Both the position numbers and the translations under genes were made by a program. A stretch of DNA of 64,000 nt, taken from NCBI RefSeq assembly GCF_042186555.1, contig NC_133324.1:3193558-3257557 (forward strand), written 5' to 3'. Below, piece after piece: positions 20,520 through 29,225 of the stretch; positions within the stretch are counted from its first letter, which is position 1; each line of letters starts with the position of its first letter. The DNA is from Aquarana catesbeiana (taxonomy: Eukaryota > Chordata > Amphibia > Anura > Ranidae). The notes under the pieces are model-generated. The model worked only from the letters and a program-made list of their open reading frames with translations. It did no database searches and had not been told where the DNA came from.

Positions 20520-22135
20520 CAGCCAGCAATCCGGCCTTACATCACTGCGTGCTGGAGCAGCAGAGTGATCGATTCAGAGACCCTTGAAGGAGGTAACCGA
20601 GGACTCCCGGTTGTCTGTGAGCTGTCTTTGATCCGGCCTTACATCACAGTGTGCTGGAGCAGCAGAGTGATCCATTCAGAGACCCTTGAAGGAGGTAACT
20701 GAGGACTTCCGGTCATCTGTGAGCTGTCTTTGATCCAGCCTTACATTACAGCGTGCTGGAGCAGCAGTGCAATCCATCCAGAGACCCTTGAAGGAGGTAA
20801 CCGAGGACTCCCGGTCGTCTGTGAGCTGTCTTTGATCTGGCCTTACATCACAGTGTGCTGGAGCAGCAGAGTGATCGATTCAGAGACCCTTGAAGGAGGT
20901 AACCGAGGACTCCCGGTCGTCTGTGAACTGTCTTTGATCCGGCCTTACATCACAGTGTGCTGGAGCAGCAGAGTGATCCATCCAGAGACCCTTGAAGGAG
21001 GTAACCGAGGACTCCCGGTTGTCTGTGAGCTGTCTTTGATCCGGCCTTACATCACAGTGTGCTGGAGCAGCAGAGTGATCCATTCAGAGACCCTTGAAGG
21101 AGGTAACTGAGGACTTCCGGTCATCTGTGAGCTGTCTTTGATCCAGCCTTACATTACAGCGTGCTGGAGCAGCAGTGCAATCCATCCAGAGACCCTTGAA
21201 GGAGGTAACCGAGGACTCCCGGTCGTCTGTGAGCTGTCTTTGATCCGGCCTTACATCACAGTGTGCTGGAGCAGCAGAGTGATCATCCAGAGACCCTTGA
21301 AGGAGGTAACCGAGGACTCCCGGTCGTCTGTGAGCTGTCTTTGATCCGGCCTTACATCACAGTGTGCTGGAGCAGCAGAGTGATCCATCCAGAGACCCTT
21401 GAAGGAGGTAACCGAGGACTCCCGGTCATCTTTGATCTGGCCTTACATCACAGTGTGCTGGAGCAGCAGAGTGATCCATCCAGAGACCCTTGAAGGAGGT
21501 AACCGAGGACTCCCGGTCATCTGTGAGCTGTCTTTGATCTGGCCTTACATCACAGTGTGCTGGAGCAGCAGAGTGATCCATCCAGAGACCCTTGAAGGAG
21601 GTAACCTGAGGACTTCCGGTCATCTGTGAGCTGTCTTTGATCCAGCCTTACATCACAGCGTGCTGGAGCAGCAGTGTGATCCATCCAGAGACCCTTGAAG
21701 GAGGTAACCGAGGACTCCCGGTCGTCTGTGAGCTGTCTTTGATCCGGCCTTACATCACAGTGTGCTGGAGCAGCAGAGTGATCCATCCAGAGACCCTTGA
21801 AGGAGGTAACCGAGGACTCCCGGTCGTCTGTGAGCAGTGTTTGATCCGGCCTTACATCACAGTGTGCTGGAGCAGCAGAGTGATCATCCAGAGACCCTTG
21901 AAGGAGGTAACCGAGGACTCCCGGTCGTCTGTGAGCTGTCTTTGATCCGACCTTACATCACAGCGTGCTGGAGCAGCAGTGCAATCCATCCAGAAACCCT
22001 TGAAGGAGGTAACCGAGGACTCCCGGTTGTCTGTGAGCTGTCTTTGATCCGGCCTTACATCACTGCGTGCTGGAGCAGCAGAGTGATCGATTCAGAGACC
22101 CTTGAAGGAGGTAACCGAGGACTCCCGGTCATCTG
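20520..22135. repeat. 103-bp tandem array, about 16 copies
   Basis: The unit runs from 'ccggccttacatcacagtgt' through 'gagacccttgaaggaggtaa' to 'gtctgtgagctgtctttgat'. Copies start near 20532, 20635, 20738, 20839 and so on to about 22054. One unit is shortened (about 21430) and two carry a 2-bp deletion (gatcatccag). The last unit leads into different sequence at 22136. Confidence 0.9.
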
Positions 22136-23060
22136 TGAAGTAGTACAGCGTGACGGCGTGGCCGCAGTGAAAGAACTGAGATACTGCGGAGGAAGAACCC
22201 TGCACATCAGAGCGGAGTCTCCTGACAGCATTGTCCTGGTTGGGTGAGAGGGCTGAGGCCCACAAGTTTCTTGAGGCACTTTCATACATCAGTTTACACA
22301 AGATAGAGTTGCTGGGACCTGTAGTCCCACAAGAAAAGTCAAGAGGATTCAACACTAAGTCACTGCATCAAAGTTAGTTATAGCTCTGCTGCATCAGGAC
22401 TTTGCTTTATATATAAGAATACTTTGTTAAGGAATCATTAACCCTTGGATTACAAAATTACCTCGTTGCTAGCAGAAGAAAAGAAGATAAAGAAGAACTG
22501 TTAAGTAACACATAAGGCCTTGGGTTATTTTACTATATCGGGGCAGTGTGATATTATAGGAGGGAGCTCCCTAGTGTTGTATTATACTTGATCAAGTCGA
22601 CATTTGATTTAGTATAGCTTTAAGTGCGCAGGAAATAGGACAGTGCTTAGAGGGAGACACTCACTCTGACGGTATCCTATTTACTTTGTTATACTTCTCA
22701 TATATTATTTCAGACATTATACACCTGTATTGTACCTTTGTAAAGTTTAGTTGTCTGTCAGACTATGTTGGTCTGACAGTACAACCATTGTAGTTTAACC
22801 CTTCTAATACAACAACAGTAAATTTGGTTATTATTCAAGTATAACTGTGTGAGTGTTGTTTTCCTCTTCATCACCAGCCGAGAGGAGGGTAAGGTAACCA
22901 CAGACATGTATATTATATTGAGTATCATGGACTTGTCTTCGTGATTTCGTTTGGACTGCTCACTATTACATCACAGCTGTGTCAGGGGGACTGAGATATT
23001 CAAGGGGGTATAAAGCAGAGTACAGGCCCAAATAACTCAGCAGCTCCTTCGGGGGTCCGT
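22136..23060. other. No gene recognised
   Basis: AT-rich sequence downstream of the 103-bp array with no coding similarity. It is probably part of the same inserted block as 19683-20519, since that block is bounded by TA runs on both sides. Confidence 0.4.
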
Positions 23061-23061
23061 G

Positions 23062-23119
<58 letters not shown>

Positions 23120-23263
23120 TTTTTAAATACACTGCAGCTAACTGAATCATCTGCCTGAAGTATATTAGAAACAGTACACCAGGAACGGCCTGCAGTCAGA
23201 TCTAGCTAAACTGGATACAGTGGATATATATATATAATATATATATATATATACGAGACTGTC

Positions 23264-23345
<82 letters not shown>
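23062..23345. repeat. TA and GT microsatellite cluster
   Basis: TA run 23064-23110, then a 70-bp segment matching 19540-19606, then TA (23221-23252), GT (23268-23303) and TA again (23310-23344). Confidence 0.9.
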
Positions 23346-23346
<1 letters not shown>

Positions 23347-23902
23347 TAAATACACTGCAGCTAACTGAATAACCTGCCTGCTCAATCTAAATGACACTCT
23401 CTCTCCATTCACACCACCAACACACTACACGAGGCCTACGTGTAGGCAGCCTTCTATTGTGTGGGGCGTGGTCTTAGTCCCCCCCTGAGCCATGATTGGC
23501 CAAAGGCACCCTGCCTTTGGCCAATTATGGCTCTCTTAGCTGAGGGTGCTGTGATTGGCCAAAGCATGCGGGTCATGGTGCATGCTCTGGCCAATCATCA
23601 TACAGCAATGCACTGCGCTCCCGCAGTGCATTATGGGCCATTACGCCCCGCTCGGATTTGGCGCGAACGGCCCATAATGTTCGGTTTTCGAGGAACGGGC
23701 AAATAGCCAATGTTCGTGTCGAACAGAAAGCTCATCCCTACTTATAAGGTAATTCCCCTAAAGCAAGAGGTTCATGTGTGCTGGTGAAACTCGTCTCAGC
23801 ATCTTATGTCGCGGCCCATCACGAGGATCTGATGGCGCGAGAGAAGGTAAGAATGGCGGGTGGGGGCTTGAGCTTATGAAACGATTGAACAATTTCTCAT
23901 CC

Positions 23903-24628
23903 TGTCAGGTCACCTTGAGGCTAGGTGACAGATGCACTCTGTAGGAGTCAGAAGTGCACCGCTAGGTAGTGGACCCTAGGACTGACTGCTGCGGATTGAA
24001 CCCTGGGAGGTCCAGGAAGCAGGTCTACTGGAGCATCAACAAAGATCCCACTGGGAGCTAGAGCATAGATTCCCCAGGGTGCGGAGTCTAAGAGCCAGCA
24101 GGTGTTCACCAGAGCCTCTAGTGGTGAGGATGGACTGCGCTGCAGTCTGGCTCCAGGTCGCGGCCCCCAGGGTCTCACAGCTCACGATAGACTACACGAG
24201 AAGAGGAAGGAGGCAGCAGGCTGGAACAACAAGGAAAGTAAGGGACAAGCCAAGGTCGGGGCCACAAGCAGACAAGGACAACAGAGTTCACGCCAAGGTT
24301 CAGGGTCACAGGCAAACAGGGATGGTCGGGGACACGCCAAAGGTCAGGGTCACGAGCAGACAGGAATAGTTAAGAACAGGCCAAAGTCGGTAACTGGAAT
24401 CAGACGTAGGAAACACCGCAAGTACACACAGAGGCTAACACACAATGGTTGATCAGCACTGCTGGCTTGCACTGCACAGGTTAATATAGAGTTCCCTGAT
24501 AGGGCCTGGGGTGGGGCCATGCTTAGAGGAGAGGTTATAAAACCAGTCAGGTGAGAGGCAGATGGTCTTTAGAGAAACACATGGAGACAGGTAAGCTGGT
24601 AGAGAAACTCTATTGCATAACCAGGACA
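23903..24628 (-). repeat. 3' LTR of the Gypsy element
   Basis: 726 bp, TGTC...GACA on the plus strand. It matches 27283-28016 over its whole length. On the minus strand it is the downstream LTR, preceded by the polypurine tract at 24629-24646. Confidence 0.92.
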
Positions 24629-24646
24629 GTACCCCCCCCCCCTTTA
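24629..24646 (-). promoter_or_regulatory. Polypurine tract
   Basis: On the minus strand it reads ATAAA followed by eleven G residues and TAC directly before the LTR end. This is the usual position of the plus-strand DNA primer. Confidence 0.8.
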
Positions 24647-24840
24647 TGAGGCCTCCCCCTTCCCCGCCTGGGCCCTGGCTTAAGGGGAAACTCCAGATGA
24701 AACCTCCCCAACAGACTAGGCGCAAAGATCTCAGATGCAGTGATCCAAGAGCTCTCCTCAGGACCAAACCCTTCCCAATGTACGAGGTACTGAAGAATGC
24801 CTCTACGGCACCGGGAATCGAGAACATGACTAACCTCGTA
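24640..24840 (-). pseudogene. Chromodomain tail of Gypsy integrase
   Basis: The minus strand encodes [30 protein letters not shown] and ITASEIF, ending in a [10 protein letters not shown] tail. This is the chromodomain at the end of chromovirus (sushi-type) integrases, which is thought to guide integration to marked chromatin. It lies between the polypurine tract and the rest of pol. Here it is detached from any integrase core and out of frame with the upstream protease ORF, which stops at 24854. Confidence 0.85.
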
Positions 24841-24853
24841 CTGAAGATTATCC

Positions 24854-25657
24854 TCAGAGACTGAAACTGAGGTAGGTAGAGGACTTATTGAGGGCTAAAA
24901 GCTTCTTAGGAATGGGTAAAGGCATAAGAAGACCACCAGGAGTCTGAGCAGGGTCCCCCAGACCCTTAAAGATGAGCTGGACATCCAACACAGGATCATC
25001 AGACTGGGCAGAAGTCAGTGGATCCCTGAGGTCAGGTTGTTTAGAAAGTGATGTGTCACAGAAGTCAAGCTGGATAGCTTCACTGGACATAGGCTGAACT
25101 GGTGCAGATCCCGACTGAACAGCATTGCCAGGTGCAGCGACCACCAGAATCGCATCATAGGGCGTAGCGACTGTGGAACTGGTAGACGAGTCAGCCTGGG
25201 TGTGCGCCCAAGGGGGTCCAGGAACAAGCAAAGGTAAATGACCATGCAAACTGGAGTGAATGATTGGCTCAAGTTTACAGGTGGGCTCCTCATCCAGAGT
25301 GCCACATGACCCAGAGAGTGCCTCAGCCCGACTATTGCAGGAGACATTCCAGAAGTCGCTATATGCAGCGGGAAGAGCAGAAGATACTGGGATGGTGGCA
25401 ATAGGAAGTTTCTCTTTTGGGGTAACCTTGAGTAGGCAGGAAGAGGAACAGGGGGAACCCCAAGCCAGGATCCGTCCAGCAGTCCAGCCAATGTGTGGAG
25501 AATGGAACCGTAACCAAGGAAGACCTAATATGATAGGAGGTGAAGCTTTAGGCAAGACAAGGAAGGATATCCACTCCTGGTGGAGTGTACCTACCGACAT
25601 CTTAAATCGGTTGTATACCCGCTGAACATTTTTTTTTTTTTTACCCCTGTAAAGCAA
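24854..25657 (-). pseudogene. Gypsy protease C-terminal half fused to an unrecognised segment
   Basis: The first part has FLVLPKASPPIILGLPWLRF and WTAGRILAWG, the end of a retropepsin of sushi-type elements. From about 25390 to 24854 the frame stays open for some 170 residues but matches nothing I know. It has a Ser/Pro-rich composition and ends [20 protein letters not shown]. The reverse transcriptase should be here. The apparent start at 25657 lies in an inserted element, so the true frame begins at about 25605. Confidence 0.7.
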
Positions 25658-26061
25658 AAGGCATAATGAGCTAGCATGTACCGCATACTAGCTCATTATG
25701 AAATACTTACCTTAGAACGAGGCGTCGGTATCTTACCTGGTCCACACCGAGGTAGCTGACATGTTGCCTCGGCATGTCTTCCGGGTATCGCGGTTCCAGC
25801 GCTGTGAGTGGCTGGAGCTGCGATATCATCACTCCCGCGCATGCGCGCGGGAGATTTCTTTCCCGGCAAGGTCCGGCAGTTGCCGGGCCTTCAGCCGAGA
25901 ATCCCCTGTGCGCATGCGCCTCTGCAGTCAGCGGCTCATAGCAAGGGGAATATCTCCTAAACCGTACAGGTTTAGGAGATATTTTTTTTACCTACAGGTA
26001 AGCCTTATTATAGGCTTACCTGTAGGTAAAAGTTAAAAAAAAGACTATACAACCACTTTAA
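25602..26061. mobile_element. TTAA-flanked miniature element with three perfect hairpins
   Basis: The ends read TTAAATCGGTTGTATA (25602) and TATACAACCACTTTAA (to 26061), inverted with two mismatches, and TTAA lies at both edges as in piggyBac-type insertion. It interrupts the protease ORF between 'FQTPPVK' and 'FKMSVGTLHQE'. Inside are three perfect hairpins: 25662-25700 (13-bp stem), 25949-25983 (15-bp stem) and 25987-26030 (19-bp stem). Confidence 0.8.
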
Positions 26062-26418
26062 CAGGAGGGGTCTGGAAGTGGATAGGACCCCCTGGGAGAA
26101 CAGTGCCATCAATCACCAAGACCACCAATGGCGTTGAAGAGGCAAAAGGGTAAGTCTCATGGAAGATGCAGTTTCCCAATAAATGAAATTGCCAGCGGCT
26201 CCGGAATCCAGATGTGCCGAGACTGAACGAGAGGAAGCGCCGACATGAAGGAACACAGAAAGAAGAAGACAAGAAGGTGAAGGTGATACTTCAGGGTCTA
26301 ATACTCCACTTTCCAGATGTATTAGCCCCGATCGTTTTCCAAACAAAGAGAACAGAACAAGTGTCACTAAAAATGACCTTTGGCCCCACAATAGAGGCAC
26401 AGGCCCAGAGTTCTGCAC
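26062..26418 (-). pseudogene. Gypsy aspartic protease N-terminal half
   Basis: One frame encodes HVGASSRSVSAHLDSGAAGN followed by FIYWE, with the catalytic DSG triplet at about 26200. The next frame continues with LVVLVIDGTVLPGGPIHFQT. A frameshift therefore separates the active site from the flap region. The enzyme would process Gag-Pol. The coding continues past the inserted TTAA element at 25605. Confidence 0.85.
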
Positions 26419-26600
26419 CTAGCGCGTTCTTCAGGACACAACTTGGTCCAGCCCAGCTGCATAGGTTCCTCAGCGGGCAGGGGGTGCTCCTCGGACCGAA
26501 GAGAAGGGACTGGGAGCTCAAGCTGCCTAAGGAACGGGGAGTGCTGGCGTCTTTTTTCCAGGGCCCTCTCCTGAAAGCGAATATCGATCTGGTTACACAA
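26367..26600 (-). pseudogene. Gag nucleocapsid region with zinc knuckle
   Basis: This frame has the basic and Glu-rich stretch FQERALEKRRQ, then GLCLYCGAKGHF, the first part of a CX2CX4HX4C knuckle that binds the element's RNA. A stop follows the His, so the last Cys is lost in this frame. It continues the Gag frame that ends at 26593 after a frameshift. Confidence 0.85.
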
Positions 26601-27270
26601 GGTGATGACACCGTCCAGATCTTCCTGCTAATTCATCCTTCACTCTATCAGAGAGGCCATGTAAAAAGGTTGCAACTAGGGCCTCATTATTCCAGCTCAA
26701 TTCAGCTGTGAGGATATGGAACTGAAGAGCATACTGTCCCACAGAAGCGGACTCTTGACGGAGACGTAAAAGAGCGTAAGCCGCTGAGGAGACACAACCC
26801 GGTTCCTCAAAGATATTCCGAAAAAGATTCAAGAAATCAGACAGGCTAGAAACCCCTGGATCATTCCATTCCCACAGAGGGGCAGCCCAAGCTAGCACCT
26901 CGCCGGACAGAAGGGATATAATATAGGCTACTTTCGCCCGATCAGACAGGAAGTTTTGGAGCTGAAGTTCAAAATGAATCGTGCACTGGCTAAGGAACCC
27001 CCTGCAAGCCTTGGAGACCCCAGAGAAACGGGCCGGAGCTGGCAGTTGTAATGAATGTGTGGCTGTGACTGGTGTGATAGGTGCAGCAGCAGATAGCGGT
27101 TGAGGTTGTTGAACCGGGGGTCCTAATGAGGCCTGAACCTGTTCAAAACGGGATGCCAAATCCTGAAGGAATCGCATCACTTGGGTCTGATGCGATTCCT
27201 GGGTCTCAAGTCTGCGAACTAAGCCCTGCAACGGATCATCTGCGGGTAGCGGCACATCAGCCGGGTCCAT
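26593..27270 (-). pseudogene. Gypsy Gag (capsid region)
   Basis: 225 residues starting MDPADVPLPADDPLQGL. An N-terminal coiled-coil-like stretch (residues 15-50, LVRRLETQESHQTQVMRFLQ) is followed by a Pro-rich linker. The capsid domain then has PARFSGVSKACRGFLSQCTI, IISLLSGEVLAWAAPLWE, FLNLFRNIFEEPG and YALQFHILTAELSWN, typical of sushi-type Gag. The Met is only 12 nt from the LTR, which leaves no space for an ordinary tRNA primer site. The frame ends early compared with an intact Gag and resumes in another frame at 26600. Confidence 0.88.
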
Positions 27271-27271
27271 G

Positions 27272-27282
27272 GCTGATTAAAC
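27272..27282 (-). promoter_or_regulatory. Candidate self-priming site
   Basis: The 12-nt leader between LTR and Gag start contains GTTTAATCAGC on the minus strand. It is complementary at 9 of 11 positions to the predicted 5' end of the transcript, GCTGATCAACC (27843 down to 27833). Tf1/sushi elements are known to prime reverse transcription with their own 5' end instead of a tRNA. Confidence 0.5.
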
Positions 27283-28016
27283 TGTCGGGTCACCTTGAGG
27301 CTGGGTGACAGATGCACTCTGTAGGAGTCAGAAGTGCACTGCTAGGTAGTGACCCCTAGGACTGACTGCTGCAGATTGAAACCTGGGAGGTTCAGGAAGC
27401 AGGTCTACTGGATCACTAACACGGATCCCACTGGGAGCTAGAGCATAGATTCCCCAGGGCACGGAGTCTAAGAGCCAGCAGGTGTTCACCAGAGCCTCTA
27501 GTGGTGAGGATGGACTGAGCTGCAGTCTGGCTCCAGGTCGCGGCCCCCAGGGTCTCACAGCTCACACTCACGGTAGACTACAGGAGAAGAGGAAGGAGGC
27601 AGCAGGCTGGAACAACAAGGAAAGTAAGGGACAAGCCAAGGTCGGGGCCACAAGCAGACAAGGACAACAGAGTTCACTCCAAGGTTCAGGGTCACAGGCA
27701 AACAGGGATGGTCGGGGACACGCCAAAGGTCAGGGTCAGGAGCAGACAGGAATAGTTAAGAACACACCAAAGTCGGTAACTGGAATCAGACGTAGGAAAC
27801 ACAGCAAGTACACACAGAGGCTAACACACAATGGTTGATCAGCACTGCTGGCTTGCACTGCACAGGTTAATATAGGGTTCCCTGATAGGGCCTGGGGTGG
27901 GGCCATGCTTAGAGGAGAGGTTATAAAAGCAGTCAGGTGAGAGGCAGCTGGTCTTTAGAGATGAACACATGGAGACAGGTAAGCTGATAGAGAAGCTCCA
28001 TTGCATAACCATGACA
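27283..28016 (-). repeat. 5' LTR of the Gypsy element
   Basis: 734 bp. On the minus strand it carries a TATA-like TATATTAACC (27865-27874), about 27 nt before the predicted transcript start at 27843. A further TTTATAACC lies near 27920. It is otherwise equivalent to 23903-24628, with indels such as an extra 'actcac' near 27567. Confidence 0.9.
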
Positions 28017-28021
28017 CATCC

Positions 28022-28600
28022 ATTGAGAATTTCAGGAAGTCCCACAGTCCAAGGGGGGGGGGTTCTGGGAATTCATAAGTAAAGATTGTTATACCTGGAT
28101 CGGGGATACTAGTGACAAAGTTCATATGGATAAGGTTTAGATCCCTGCAAGACAAAGCCAGAGCTATAACTAGTGAAGATTGGAATCCTTTTAAGGGTCT
28201 GAGAATCTTTGGGGATTTTATTTTTCAACAGATCATGATTGAAGGAAGTAGGGGTATATATATATATATATATATATATATACTCATGTTATTTTTGTTT
28301 CTATTCCTTCTATATGTCGTGATGAGGTGCTACTGTTGTCTGAATGGACGAGTGAACAGAGCAGAGCAGATGACCACATCTTCCTCACCGAGAGGAGACG
28401 GCCCGAAGCCCAACCCACGTACAAGACACATAGGATCCCAGACCGCCCGGCGATTACTACAGCTCACCATGTCGTGTCCTCCCTATAAGTCATCCCTCCT
28501 GAAGAACAGTCTACATGTCAAGCGGTGTTTTCCTTTTTATGGACTATAAGGACTGATTCATTTCCAGGTGTAAGAAGAAGATCAAGATTTTTTTTTTTTG
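28022..28600. other. No gene recognised; short TA run
   Basis: Contains (TA)n at 28255-28281. The 28298-28549 part has an open frame with no recognisable domain. Confidence 0.5.
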
Positions 28601-28975
28601 GTGATTGGGTAGGGGTACAATGTACTCAATACCTATACACATAGGGGGGCTGGGATCTGGGGGCCCCCTTGTTAAAGATAAGCCCCCCTGCCCAAAGCCC
28701 CCCAAAACCACCAGGCAAGGGTTGTGAGGATGAGGCTGAAGACAAGGCCCTTGTTCTCATCAACATGGGGACAAGGTGTTTGGGGGGGGCCCCAGAGCAC
28801 CCTCCCCATGTTGAGGGCAAGCAGCCTGGTATGGTTCGGGGGGGAGGGGAGGTGGTCACTCATTCCAGCCTATCCTGACCTGCCAGGTTGCTTGCTCGGA
28901 TAGGGGTCTGTTAAGGATTTTGGGGGGACCCCCTTGCAATTGAAAAAAAAAATTTGGCGTGGGGTTCCCCTTAAC
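28601..28975 (-). mobile_element. GC-rich block of the TAGGGATGAGC family, reverse orientation
   Basis: It matches the tail of the copy at 6440-6715 and the arms at 34650-35130, for example 'gggcccccttgttaaag' and 'tcaacatggggacaaggtg'. No TAGGGATGAGC terminus is attached here. Confidence 0.65.
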
Positions 28976-29225
28976 CACTTCAATATACGGTGTTATATAT
29001 ATATATATACTACACTGCATGAACTGACTGAATATAGATTCTACACTGAATATCTAGTCTACACTAAATGTAGAATATCAGAGGCGTAGCTTGAAGCTTG
29101 TGGGCCCCGATGCAAAAGTTGACCTGCCCCCCCCCCCCCTCCACTTCCACTGTGTGTGCAGATACATCCACCGCAGGCAAGATACTCAAAGTGGTTTAAG
29201 GCTTTTGAGTTCCCAGAGTTCCTCT
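28976..29225. other. No gene recognised
   Basis: Short TA run at 28994-29009, a direct repeat of 'tctacactgaatat'-like text at 29035-29070, and a C run near 29127-29140, leading into the 27-bp array. Confidence 0.5.

Larger units (their letters stand above)
17738..23740 (-). mobile_element. hAT (Ac-like) transposon copy 2, swollen by insertions
   Basis: The minus-strand transposase (17780-18784) and the right terminus (23461-23740, ending CTCATCCCTA) both match copy 1. Conserved text at the right end includes 'tgattggccaaagcatgcgg' and 'gcaatgcactgcg'. Between them lie a probable small inserted repeat, an extra transposase leader, TA and GT microsatellites, and a 3.4-kb block with a 103-bp array. 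The left terminus is gone: similarity stops at about 17738 next to family C. Confidence 0.65.
23903..28016 (-). mobile_element. Ty3/Gypsy chromovirus-type LTR retrotransposon, internally deleted
   Basis: Two direct LTRs (23903-24628 and 27283-28016) begin TGTC and end GACA. They are flanked by a perfect 5-bp target duplication CATCC (23898-23902 and 28017-28021). On the minus strand, in order: gag, CCHC knuckle, aspartic protease and a terminal chromodomain. Reverse transcriptase, RNase H and the integrase core are absent; only about 0.55 kb lies between protease and chromodomain where roughly 2.5-3 kb is expected. It resembles the Tf1/sushi group. The LTRs differ by many substitutions and by length (726 against 734 bp), so the insertion is old. 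Confidence 0.92.
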
